A stretch of 41,252 bases of DNA from Planctomycetota bacterium (GTDB lineage: Bacteria > Planctomycetota > Phycisphaerae > UBA1845 > CAIVHJ01), in NCBI GenBank assembly GCA_022573485.1, contig JACZTW010000001.1, forward strand, positions 1 to 41,252. The letters are read 5' to 3'. Shown here piece by piece: positions 6,566 to 14,967 of this stretch; positions within the stretch are counted from its first letter, which is position 1; the number at the start of each line of letters is the position of its first letter. A model generated the notes under the pieces. It did not search any database and was not told the DNA's origin. It saw nothing but the letters and a program-made list of their open reading frames with translations. A program made the position numbers and the translations under genes.

Positions 6566-8854
6566 ATGTCGCAGCAGTGCATCGATGTGAGCTTTGTGGC
6601 TTCTTTTGTTCCGCGGCAATGCGGCATCGCGACGTATACCAATGACTTGATTACCAATCTTGCCGCACATGTGCATAAGGTACCGCTCGCTGATGATGAT
6701 CATATCGGAATCGTCGCCCTGAACGATCGCGACGGTGAATACCAGTACGGCGAGCAGGTCCATTTCGAGATTCGTCAGCACCATCGGGGCGACTATCGCA
6801 ACGCGGCGGATTTTCTCAACACGAACAAGACGGACGTCATCAACTTACAGCACGAATACGGTTTGTTCGGAGGCACCGACGGCCGGTATGTCATCGAACT
6901 GCTCGAGCGCCTGAAGAAACCCGTGGTGACCACGTTGCACACCGTGCTGAGCGAACCGTCCGAAGGACAGCGTCACGTGCTGGGGAAGATTGGCGAGCTG
7001 AGCGCCACCGTGGTCGTGCTCGCGGAGCGCGCCAAATGGCTGCTGGAGGATCGCTACGGCGTGGACGCCGAGAAGATCCGCATGATCCATCACGGCACGC
7101 CGGACATTGAATTTCATGATCCCAACGAATTCAAAGAGCGCTTCATGGTCAAGGATCGACCGGTGCTTCTAACGTTTGGTTTGTTGGGTCCGGGCAAAGG
7201 CATCGAGACGATGCTGGATGCGCTGGCCATCGTCGCGCGGCGGCATCCCAACGTGGCCTACATGATCTTGGGCGCGACTCATCCGGCGGTGCGGCGGGAA
7301 TCGGGCGAATCGTATCGCCTCGGGCTGGAACGGCGGGCGGTGGACCTCGGTATCGCCAACAATGTCTTTTTCCATAATCATTATGTGACGCTGCCGGTGC
7401 TGGTGGATTTTCTGAAGGCTGCTGATCTGTACGTCACGCCGTATCGCTCGAAGGAGCAAATCGTCTCGGGCACGCTGGCCTTCGCGGTGGCCTGTGGTAA
7501 AGCAGTTGTCTCGACACCCTATTGGTATGCTCAGGAACTGCTCGGCGACGGTCGGGGACGACTGGTCGACTTCGATGACCCCGAAAGCATGGCTTGCGGT
7601 ATCAACGAACTGCTGGATGATGATGCTCTGCGGCTGGACCTTCAGAAAAAGGCCTACAAGTTCGGCCGCCGGATGATCTGGCCCGCGGTAGCGCGCGAGT
7701 ATAACGATACGTACCAGAAAGTGCTCAAGCAGGCTGCGCGGTGGGCGCCGGTCGAGGTCGGCGCCGGGAAGCCGACGCTTCAATTGTCGCTGCCCGAGGT
7801 GCGGCTCGATCACATGTTTCTGCTTACCGATGACACCGGGATGTTGCAGCACGCAGTCTACTCGACTCCAGATCGCAACCACGGCTATTGCACGGACGAC
7901 AACGCCCGGGCGCTCCTCGCCGCCACCATGAGCTATCGCCTGCTGAGCGACGCGACGGTCCTGCCGTATCTTGAGCGGTATCTTTCGTTTGTGGTCCATG
8001 CGTGGAACGATGAACTCAAACGTTTCCGCAATTTCATGTCGTATGATCGCCGCTGGCTGGATCAAGAGGGCACGGAGGACAGTTTGGCCCGCGTGATTTG
8101 GGCGCTGGGCTACTTGACAACCCATCCGCCGGCTGAGCAAGATCTCTCGCTGGCGGGCGAATTGTTCCACAAAGCGGTGGACTCGACGCGCTCCGTAGCG
8201 CATCCACGTGCCCAGGCGCTGTGCATTATTGGTTTCAGTTACTACCTGCGGCGCTTCGAGGGGGCCACGCAGATCCGCGAGCGCATGCGCACGATGGCCG
8301 ACGCCCTGTTTGCGCGATATGAACAGTATCGCAGCGACGATTGGGAATGGTGTGACGGGCACCTGACGTACAATAGCGGGCGTATGCCCCAGGCGCTTCT
8401 TCTTGCCGGGCAGGCGCTCGGAGAACAGCGATTTGTCGATTGCGGGATGCGTTCGCTGCAATGGCTGCTCAAGATCCACACCACGCCAAGCGGCGCGATA
8501 TCCCTGGTGGGCAACCGCGGGTGGTGGCCCAAGGGCGGCGAGCGGGCGGAGTTTGACCAACAACCCATCGATGCGGCGGCCTTGGTCGGCGCCTGCAAGT
8601 CGGCCTACAAAGTCACTGGCGAGCAGAAGTGGCTCGCGCAGATGCGCCTCTGTTTCGAGTGGTTTCTGGGCAGGAACATCCTCGAAACACCTCTGGTGGA
8701 CTTCAAAACGCGGGGCTGCTGCGACGGCCTCAATGCCGACGGCGTGAATCGCAATCAGGGCGCCGAGTCAACGTTGAGTTGGATTCTGTCGCTCTTGATT
8801 ATGCACGAGATGCATCCCGGCGAGCCTCAGGATCACGACGCCCGGATTGGCTGA
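6566..8854 (+). CDS. Bifunctional-looking GT4 glycosyltransferase fused to an alpha/alpha-barrel domain
   Basis: 762 residues in two parts. Residues 1-390 form a GT-B glycosyltransferase of family GT4: PRQCGIATYT at the N-terminus, LLTFGLLGPGKGIETMLDAL in the nucleotide-sugar half, and the ADLYVTPYRSKEQIVSGTLA region where GT4 enzymes bind the donor. Residues from about 405 to 750 are helical repeats (DNARALLAATMSYRLL, EDSLARVIWALGY, QQPIDAAALVGACKSAYKV), resembling a six-hairpin barrel as in many glycosidases and epimerases. Similar fusions are, to my knowledge, found near mannoside phosphorylases, but none is seen here. The substrate is unknown. GAGGAG precedes the ATG by 6 nt. The 3' end overlaps the convergent permease gene by 56 bp. 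Confidence 0.82.
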   Translation: MSQQCIDVSFVASFVPRQCGIATYTNDLITNLAAHVHKVPLADDDHIGIVALNDRDGEYQYGEQVHFEIRQHHRGDYRNAADFLNTNKTDVINLQHEYGLFGGTDGRYVIELLERLKKPVVTTLHTVLSEPSEGQRHVLGKIGELSATVVVLAERAKWLLEDRYGVDAEKIRMIHHGTPDIEFHDPNEFKERFMVKDRPVLLTFGLLGPGKGIETMLDALAIVARRHPNVAYMILGATHPAVRRESGESYRLGLERRAVDLGIANNVFFHNHYVTLPVLVDFLKAADLYVTPYRSKEQIVSGTLAFAVACGKAVVSTPYWYAQELLGDGRGRLVDFDDPESMACGINELLDDDALRLDLQKKAYKFGRRMIWPAVAREYNDTYQKVLKQAARWAPVEVGAGKPTLQLSLPEVRLDHMFLLTDDTGMLQHAVYSTPDRNHGYCTDDNARALLAATMSYRLLSDATVLPYLERYLSFVVHAWNDELKRFRNFMSYDRRWLDQEGTEDSLARVIWALGYLTTHPPAEQDLSLAGELFHKAVDSTRSVAHPRAQALCIIGFSYYLRRFEGATQIRERMRTMADALFARYEQYRSDDWEWCDGHLTYNSGRMPQALLLAGQALGEQRFVDCGMRSLQWLLKIHTTPSGAISLVGNRGWWPKGGERAEFDQQPIDAAALVGACKSAYKVTGEQKWLAQMRLCFEWFLGRNILETPLVDFKTRGCCDGLNADGVNRNQGAESTLSWILSLLIMHEMHPGEPQDHDARIG

Positions 8855-10238
8855 GGGGTGCCTGGGGCGACCGGCGAAAGAACAACAGGTAGCAGATCGC
8901 CGCGGCGATGATCCAGCCAACGCCGATAAACGCGACCGACCGAACCTCGGGATTGCGGAAGGCGCCGACCACAATGCCGATCTCACCAACCACGAACAGC
9001 AGCGGCACGACCGGATAGCCCGGCACGCGCAACGGTCGGTCGGCTTGGGGTCGTTTTCGCCGCAACACCAAAAGTGCGCAACCCGTCAGCGCGAAGAAGA
9101 CTCCGTCGATGAAGACGACGCCGGTGATCAGCTTGCCCACGCTTTCTTCCCCAGCGAGCAGCAGGAGCACGAGGGCCATGCCGGCGATCAGCATGATCGC
9201 GGGAATCGGCGTTGCGCGGTGCGCACTGATACGGGCGAACGGGCTGAAGAATCTGCCGTCCAAAGCCATGCCGTAGACCAGTCGAGGCCCCGACAGAAGC
9301 TGGGCATTGAGTACGCCGCACGCGGAGAGCGCGACGCCCGCTGCGATGGCCCGTCTGCCATACCCCGGCCAGACTCCGGCCACTGCGTCCGCCGCCAGGG
9401 TCTCGCTGCCCGCCACGCCGCCGTAGCCAAGCAGCCGAAAGTACGCCCAGTTTACCAACAGGTAGACGACAACGACCGTCACGACACCCGTGATGATGGC
9501 GAACGGTACGTTGCGCTGCGGCTGGCGGATTTCGCCGCCGATCCACAGCGCGTGCTGCCAACCTCCGAACGAAAACATCGCTGGAATCATTGCCGCGAAC
9601 ACCAAGCCTACAATTCCGATGCCCGCCACGCCATTCTGCTGCGCGTTCATTAAGCCCACAGCAGGCTTCGCGGAATCGACGGTCGCGGCGATCCCTGTGA
9701 TTACGAGAAGCGTTCCTACCTTGGCACAGACCGTGAGATTCTGGACACTGGATCCCCACTTCACGCCTATGCCGTTTGCCAACGCCAAACCGACGATCAA
9801 CATCGCTGAAGCCGCGCTGACTTGCAGCGCGTCCGGAGTCCCGGTGCCCACCGCCTCCCACAGATTCCGCACGCAGATGATGGCGATGATGGCGATGGCT
9901 CCCGCCTGGATAGCCGTCGCATTGCAAAAGACGTAGACGAATGCCGGGAGCGGCCCGTAAGAGTCACGCAGAAGCTCATATTGGCCGCCCGTGTGCGGAT
10001 AGAGACCCCCGAGCTCGGCGAACGTCAGAGCGCCGGTCAGCGCGATAGCCCCGGCGATGGCCCAGGCCAACATCGCCATCCCGCTGCTGCCTGCCAATCG
10101 CGCTACCTCGCTGGGCGTGAAGAAGATGCCGACGCCGATGATGGCGCCGATGACGACACACGTCGCCCCGAAGGGACCCATTACACGACGCAGCCCTGTT
10201 TCTGAGTCGTTCCTTTCAGCAGTTTCGTTCATTCCCAT
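8799..10238 (-). CDS. APC-family amino acid permease
   Basis: 479 residues with about 12 hydrophobic segments, a secondary transporter of the amino acid-polyamine-organocation superfamily in the inner membrane. The first segment has the family signature GAIIGVGIFFTPSEVAR, where the unwound GxGIF helix binds the substrate, and SGPRLVYGMALDGRF is the typical cytoplasmic loop after segment 8. The match is closest to the LAT/SteT-like branch. The substrate cannot be read from sequence. The start is the ATG at 10238 with GAGGG upstream; an ATG two codons in is possible. The last 56 bp are antisense to the end of the GT4-fusion gene. Confidence 0.92.
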   Translation of the reverse strand: MGMNETAERNDSETGLRRVMGPFGATCVVIGAIIGVGIFFTPSEVARLAGSSGMAMLAWAIAGAIALTGALTFAELGGLYPHTGGQYELLRDSYGPLPAFVYVFCNATAIQAGAIAIIAIICVRNLWEAVGTGTPDALQVSAASAMLIVGLALANGIGVKWGSSVQNLTVCAKVGTLLVITGIAATVDSAKPAVGLMNAQQNGVAGIGIVGLVFAAMIPAMFSFGGWQHALWIGGEIRQPQRNVPFAIITGVVTVVVVYLLVNWAYFRLLGYGGVAGSETLAADAVAGVWPGYGRRAIAAGVALSACGVLNAQLLSGPRLVYGMALDGRFFSPFARISAHRATPIPAIMLIAGMALVLLLLAGEESVGKLITGVVFIDGVFFALTGCALLVLRRKRPQADRPLRVPGYPVVPLLFVVGEIGIVVGAFRNPEVRSVAFIGVGWIIAAAICYLLFFRRSPQAPLSQSGRRDPEARRDASRA

Positions 10239-10652
10239 TTGGCCCTCAGTATAGCGTCAACCTTGATATCGCGGGTTCAGTCTCGAACTAGCGGCCTGCT
10301 GCGAGGCGCTCGAGAATGTAGTATTCTAGGCTTTGTCTGAAAACGCATGTAGTGGTCGGCGTCCCTGCCGACCGTCGGCCGGCACAGAGGCCGGCCACTA
10401 CGACAGCCGAGTTTTCAGACAAGGCCTTGAACAATTTCTATCCTGTTGCAGCGTTTCGGAGTCGATTCTTCCTTGAGGATCTTCCAACGCGGACGCCATA
10501 CGATGATCGCAAGCGCTCTAAACCTCGGGGCGGTCGCGAACGGCGCAGGCTGGAGATGCAGGCATTGCGGCTTCAACTTCCAGAGGAATTCGAGTAGGCT
10601 ATCGATGTGACCTGGCGCGTGTCGAGTAGTTCTTGCATGGAAGGCGCGGGCG
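10239..10652. other. 414-bp intergenic region with a MITE-like element
   Basis: It contains the 100-bp inverted-repeat element at 10328-10427 and otherwise no gene I can support. It separates the divergently transcribed permease and hemerythrin genes, so it must contain both promoters. A TATACT on the minus strand close to the permease start (10250-10255) could be a -10. Confidence 0.55.
10328..10427. repeat. 100-bp MITE-like element with 17-bp terminal inverted repeats
   Basis: The ends AGGCTTTGTCTGAAAAC (10328-10344) and GTTTTCAGACAAGGCCT (10411-10427) are inverted repeats matching at 16 of 17 positions. Inside are two perfect 7-bp hairpins: GGTCGGC/GCCGACC (10354-10373) and GGCCGGC/GCCGGCC (10377-10396). 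Their outer flanks GTAGTGGTCGGC and GCCGGCCACTAC are themselves inverted repeats (11 of 12). It encodes nothing. The architecture resembles a non-autonomous transposable element or a structured intergenic repeat. Confidence 0.75.
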
Positions 10653-11216
10653 ATGGCTGAAACCAACACACCGACGACAGTTCTGCGTGAAGAGCACCGG
10701 CTCATTTTGAAGGTTCTGGACGCGTTAGAGCGCGTTCTGAACGAGGGCTCGGCCGTGAGCGCGCAGAATGTTGAGACGCTCGCTAAGTTCGTCTCTTTCT
10801 TCCGGCTTTTTGCGGATGCTTGTCATCATGGCAAGGAGGAGGACTTGCTTTTCCCCGAACTGGAAGCGCGTGGGATTCCCCGCGAGGGCGGGCCGATCGG
10901 CGTGATGCTGGCGGAACATGAGCAGGGCCGAGGGTTCGTGCGGCAGATGCACGAAGCGCTGCCGGGGGCCCGCGCCGGTGAGGCAGCGGCCGTGGATGCG
11001 CTGGTCTCGGCGGGCAGGGACTACATTGATCTTCTTCGTCAGCACATCGACAAGGAAAACAACGTGCTGTTCATGATGGCGGATCGCGTCGTGGACGAGT
11101 CGTCCTGCGCCAGACTCTGCGGGGAGTACGCCCACGTCTGCAGCGGGAAGTTTTCCGGTCAGACAAAAGACGAATTACAGGAATTGGCAGCGGAACTCAT
11201 CCGCGCGGCAGTTTAA
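10653..11216 (+). CDS. Hemerythrin HHE cation-binding domain protein
   Basis: 187 residues forming a four-helix bundle of the hemerythrin-like HHE family, which binds a di-iron centre and serves in oxygen, nitric-oxide or metal sensing or storage. Ligand motifs in order: EEHRLI (H15 region), CHHGKEEDLLFPELE (H58 region), AEHEQGRGFV, and RQHIDKENNVLFMMAD near 130-145. A C-terminal stretch with three cysteines (SSCARLCGEYAHVC) is additional. It is cytosolic, with no signal peptide. It is the first of two plus-strand genes; the dehydrogenase follows after 105 bp and may be unrelated. Confidence 0.88.
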   Translation: MAETNTPTTVLREEHRLILKVLDALERVLNEGSAVSAQNVETLAKFVSFFRLFADACHHGKEEDLLFPELEARGIPREGGPIGVMLAEHEQGRGFVRQMHEALPGARAGEAAAVDALVSAGRDYIDLLRQHIDKENNVLFMMADRVVDESSCARLCGEYAHVCSGKFSGQTKDELQELAAELIRAAV

Positions 11217-11321
11217 TCCGGAACGGACGGTGATCGGGCATTGGTTGAGACGTGAGTTCGTACGCCGGCGGTGGTACTGCCGCATCTGGCAATTCAGGTT
11301 GGCGCTTGTAGTTGATGTGCA

Positions 11322-12419
11322 ATGAGTATGGTTCTCGCAGTTGTCATGCCGAAGCCCGATGTGCCGGTCGAGCTTCGCGAGATACCTGAGCCGGTCCTGG
11401 AGCCGAATTCGGCCCTTCTGGGCGTGGAACTCAGCGAAGTCTGCGGGACCGATGTGCACCTCCAGCAGGGCCGACTGGCCGACGTGCCATATCCCATCAT
11501 CCCGGGCCATGTCTCGATCGGGCGCCTCGAGAAGATTCGAGGTGAGCTGCTCGACGTACACGGTCAGCCGTTCGCCGAGGGCGATCGAGTCACGTTTCTG
11601 GATGTCCACAAGACTTGCAACGCATGTTGGCATTGCCTCGTTGCAAAGGCGAGCACGCGCTGCCCACACCGCAAGGTCTACGGAATCACGTACGGATTGG
11701 ACGACGGCCTGACCGGCGGCTGGGCCCAGAAAGTGTATCTCAAACCGGGGACGCGCTGCATCCGCTTCGATGCGGGCGATCCGGCCGCGTTCATGGCGGG
11801 TGGCTGCGCGCTGCCGACGGCGCTGCACGCGGTACAGCGAGCGGAAGTGTCGATCGGCGACACCGTCCTGGTACTGGGCAGCGGTCCGGTTGGCCTGTCG
11901 TGCATTATCTGCGCGGCCATGCAGGGCGCGCTTCGCGTCTTGTGCATCGGCGCACCGCAAAACCGACTCGAAGCCGCCGAGACCGTCGGCGCGGCGGCGA
12001 CCCTCGACTTTGAAAAGCATGATGAAGAGTCGCGTCGTCAGTGGGTGTTGGATCATACGCAGGGTCGCGGGGCAGACATCACCATCGAAGCCTCGGGCGC
12101 TCCGGCGGCGGTGGTGCAGGCCATGCGGTTCACACGCGACGCCGGGCGCGTTGTGATCGTCGGGCAATACACGGATCACGGTGAAGTGTCGTTCAATCCG
12201 CATCTCGATTTGAACAAGAAACATCTCGACGTTCGCGGCTGCTGGGGGTCGGATTTTTCGCATTTCTATCTGGGCGTCCAGATCATGAGCGACGCGGTGC
12301 GATCCGATCCCTGGAAGCGCTTGCGGCTCCAAAGCTTCGGCCTGTCCGAAGCTAATGAGGCGCTGGATCGAGTCGCTTCCGGAGGCGTGATCAAAGCTCT
12401 GATCGATCCCAGCATGTGA
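11322..12419 (+). CDS. Zinc-dependent medium-chain alcohol dehydrogenase family protein
   Basis: 365 residues of the MDR superfamily. Catalytic-zinc ligands are C41 (CGTDVH), H63 (PGHVSIG) and C162 (GGCALPTALHA). Four structural-zinc cysteines lie at 99, 102, 105 and 114. The Rossmann motif is VLVLGSGPVGL near 184-194. Most family members have GHE at the second site; here the Glu is Val64, which removes a residue that can coordinate zinc during catalysis. The substrate is unknown; the overall pattern resembles sorbitol/threonine-type dehydrogenases. The start is uncertain between ATG 11322 and the ATG two codons later. The intergenic repeat at 12476-12533 follows. Confidence 0.88.
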   Translation: MSMVLAVVMPKPDVPVELREIPEPVLEPNSALLGVELSEVCGTDVHLQQGRLADVPYPIIPGHVSIGRLEKIRGELLDVHGQPFAEGDRVTFLDVHKTCNACWHCLVAKASTRCPHRKVYGITYGLDDGLTGGWAQKVYLKPGTRCIRFDAGDPAAFMAGGCALPTALHAVQRAEVSIGDTVLVLGSGPVGLSCIICAAMQGALRVLCIGAPQNRLEAAETVGAAATLDFEKHDEESRRQWVLDHTQGRGADITIEASGAPAAVVQAMRFTRDAGRVVIVGQYTDHGEVSFNPHLDLNKKHLDVRGCWGSDFSHFYLGVQIMSDAVRSDPWKRLRLQSFGLSEANEALDRVASGGVIKALIDPSM

Positions 12420-12475
12420 AGGTGTCTTACCGCGCGATACTCGTGATTTCGATACACGTACCGCAATACGTGGCG

Positions 12476-12533
12476 TCTGCTAAACGACGAAGTCACTTCG
12501 ACGCACCCTATATGTAGCTTGCGGTTTGGCAGC
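12476..12533 (-). repeat. 58-bp intergenic repeat, copy 1 (inverted)
   Basis: The reverse complement of this segment aligns without gaps to copy 3 (39975-40032), 44 of 58 positions identical, with the outer 19 and 20 bases best conserved. Its ends are imperfect inverted repeats (TCTGCTAAACGAC and, from the other end, GCTGCCAAACCGC). Inside is a hairpin CGAAGT-C-ACTTCG. It lies in the non-coding gap after the dehydrogenase gene. Confidence 0.75.
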
Positions 12534-12655
12534 GGATGCGAAGGAGTGATGATTTTCAATCGGATCAGATTTGCAATGCAGGTGGATTTTACAAGTCCGG
12601 CGTGTAGCGCGACGGCGATCCTCAGTTGACGATCCGTGCCGATTTCCCGCAGCAG

Positions 12656-12664
12656 TGCTATAAT
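12656..12664 (+). promoter_or_regulatory. Extended -10 promoter of the redox module
   Basis: TGCTATAAT: a perfect TATAAT at 12659-12664 preceded by TGn. There is no good -35 at 16-18 bp, as expected for an extended -10 promoter. The predicted leader before the ATG at 12689 is about 18 nt and contains AAAGGAG (12674-12680). Confidence 0.55.
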
Positions 12665-12688
12665 GTCCAAATCAAAGGAGTTCGGAGT

Positions 12689-13703
12689 ATGCCCACATTG
12701 TTCGGGCGACGTTACATGCGCCCGGAATTGAAGAGTTCGGGTGAGATTTACGTCGGCATCTTTGTGTTGATTCTTGCGGGTTCGCTGTGTGCCGCGCTGG
12801 TGGTTCATTCACAGGGTGACGCCCCCAAGCTGTTTGAGATCGCACCGGAGTACTCGCAGGGGCGGAAAGTGCAGGAGGCGGCGGCTGCCGCGCTGCCGCG
12901 GCTGGACTCGCCGGACTGGAGCGAAGCGCGGGATGTTCGCACGTTCACGAAGAATACGCTCTACGAGAAGATCAACGGTCGGGCAGATATCTACTTCGAG
13001 TACAATTTCAAGCTGCTGACATTCGCCAAGTACGTCAACATCCAATCGCCCGATGAGGACATTCAAGTTTATATCTATGACATGGCTGAGCCCGCGAACG
13101 CTCTGGGCATCTACAAAGCGGAGCTGTCTGAGAACCCAGTATTGGCCGAGGTGGGTCGCGAGGGTTACCGCTCCGGGCCGAGTGTGTTCTTTTGGAAAGG
13201 GCCTATGTATATCTCAGTGATGGCGTTCGAGCCCTCGCTGGCGGACATTTGCTTGACCCTGGCTCGGAAACTTGCCGAAACGATCGAAAACAGCGAACAG
13301 CTTCACTGGTCGGAAGTCCTTTTCCCCAAAGAAGATATGACTTCCGAAGGGCTTCAATACAAGGCCAATAACGTCTTCGGGCTCGATTTCTTGAATGCAG
13401 TGTATCTCGTAGAGTATTCTAGTAGTAGTGGCCGGGCCAAACTTTTTTGCTCATCAGGCGGCGAGCGAATCGACCGCCCAACAACTGCTTCAGAGCTACG
13501 TTGCGTCCTTCCGAGAGTGTGGTGAAGTGCTCAGTGAGGCGGACGGAATCGTCATCGGCGATGCCGGCGGCGTTATCGACGCCGTGTTCCGCGTGGGCCG
13601 ATACTTGGCGGGCATCAGTGAAGCAAAAGACGCCCAGGCGGCTGGCGAGCAAGCGAGGCGTTTCCGTGAACGCGTGCGACAGGTGATCGATCAATTGCCG
13701 TAG
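12689..13703 (+). pseudogene. DUF6599-like membrane-anchored protein, frameshifted near 13425
   Basis: Two overlapping frames together make one protein. The first (12689 to about 13425) has a membrane anchor (IYVGIFVLILAGSLCAALVV), then YEKINGRADIYFEYNF and a domain ending in LNAVYLVEYSSSS. The second (from about 13428 to 13703, another frame) continues with GPNFFAHQAASESTAQQLLQSY and runs to a normal end with GDAGGVIDAVFRVGRYL. I associate this combination with DUF6599-type proteins, of unknown function and often found with DUF362 and ferredoxin genes. The shift falls in TAGTAGTAGTGGCCGGG, a short repeat prone to slippage or sequencing error. The start at 12689 is supported by AAAGGAG 8 nt upstream. 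If real, the frameshift replaces the last part with about 33 unrelated residues ending at 13525. Confidence 0.75.
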
Positions 13704-13714
13704 GACACGCAGGC

Positions 13715-14809
13715 ATGGGCAATCATTCAGAATCCACTCCTTCGAGGCAGCTTAGTCGGCGTGAGATGCTGATCCGCGGCGGGCAGACGCTCGGTGCGAG
13801 CGCGCTGGCGCTGGCCGGGGGCAAGTGGCTCTACGATACGTAGGGCGATGCGGGTCTGGCGTTTGGCGAGCCGGAGCACTTCAAGAACTACTTTGAAGAA
13901 ATCGATTTTCCCGCGAGCCTGCCGCGCATCAGCGTTGCCCGGGGCACGCCGGGGAATATCGAAAAAATGTTGCAGGCCGCCATCGGCGAACTGGGCGGCG
14001 AACAGGGCATCGGGCGGTTCATCAAGAAGGGCGATGTCGTTCTCATCAAACCGAATGTGGGCTTCGAGCGCGACCCGCGCCTGGGCGCCACCACTAATCC
14101 GGACGTGCTGCGCAGCTTGATCCGGCTGGTCCGACAGGCGGGCGCGAAGAAGATTCTGGTCGCTGACAATCCGATCGAGCAACCGGCGGCCTGTTTCTTG
14201 CGATCGAAGATCCAGGAAGCCGCCGAGCAGGAAGGCGCCAAAGTGATCCTGCCGGCGGCCGTTCATTTTCAATCGGTTCAGATCCGCGCCGGCCTGCCCG
14301 ATGCCGGTCGGCATGAGGCGCTGGGCACCTGGCCGATCTTTTGGAAACCGCTGGCCGAGGCGAACAAGGTCATCGGCATCGCCCCGGTCAAGGATCACAA
14401 TCTGTGCAACGCGTCCATGAGCATGAAGAACTGGTACGGCCTGCTGGGCGGGCGGCGGAATCAGTTTCATCAAGCCATCCACCACATCGTCAGCGATTTG
14501 GGCTTTATGATGTCGCCGACTCTGGTGATCAATGACGGAACGCTCGTCATGATGCGGAATGGACCGACCGGCGGACGTCTCGAGGACGTTAAGGAAGGCA
14601 ATGTCATCGTCGCGGGCGTGGATCCGATCGCTACGGATGCCTGGACCTGTGAGCATGTGCTCGGCCGCGATCCGGCGCATTTGACCTACCTGCAATATGC
14701 ACATGACAAGTTCGGCGGGCAACACTTCGAGCAAGCTAATCGCTTCGGGCAGCTCGACTGGTCGAGCTTGCAGCGCGAAGGCAAGATCGTCGAGACTTTG
14801 GTGGGTTGA
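13715..14809 (+). pseudogene. Tat-exported DUF362 protein interrupted by an in-frame TAG at 13841-13843
   Basis: A single reading frame of 364 codons with one internal stop. Codons 1-42 encode a twin-arginine signal (SRREMLIRGGQTLGASALAL); codon 43 is TAG; the same frame continues with GDAGLAFGEPEHFKNYF and then a typical DUF362 domain: GDVVLIKPNVGF, TNPDVLRSLIRLVRQAGAKK, APVKDHNLCNASMSMKNWYG, and GVDPIATDAWTCEHVLG near the end. DUF362 domains occur with ferredoxins and are of uncertain biochemical role. As written only the leader would be made, unless the stop is read through or translation restarts inside (for example ATG 13967, which would lack the export signal). It follows the equally damaged DUF6599-like gene by 11 bp. 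Confidence 0.75.
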
Positions 14810-14864
14810 TGGAACTCGAATCGAACGTGCAAGACGGCGCTATGATCCTATTTGCATCGGCGAT

Positions 14865-14922
14865 GCTGCTAAACGGCAAGCCACGGGCTGCGTTTTGGGG
14901 TTTGGCCTTGTCGTTTCTCGAC
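14865..14922 (+). repeat. 58-bp intergenic repeat, copy 2
   Basis: The first 19 bases (GCTGCTAAACGGCAAGCCA) are identical to copy 3 at 39975, and a gapless 58-bp alignment gives 41 identical positions, including TTGTCGTTT near the right end. The right terminus has diverged. It lies in the 158-bp gap between the DUF362 and polyferredoxin genes. Confidence 0.65.
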
Positions 14923-14967
14923 TGCTCAAACGAATGTCGTTCATCAGAGAGACAGTAGTCGATAGAC

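Noticed and set aside
7169..8563. 464-codon open frame antisense to the GT4-fusion gene
   Set aside because: The plus strand has clear GT4 motifs over the same region; the antisense product shows none.
10503..10610. 35-codon frame with WRCRHCGFNF, a possible zinc-knuckle remnant
   Set aside because: Too short, no ribosome binding site, and only one Cys pair.
13841..13843. TAG as a recoded sense codon (selenocysteine- or pyrrolysine-like)
   Set aside because: TAG ends several other genes in the window normally, and there is no known recoding signal nearby. Mutation, sequence error or ordinary readthrough are more likely.
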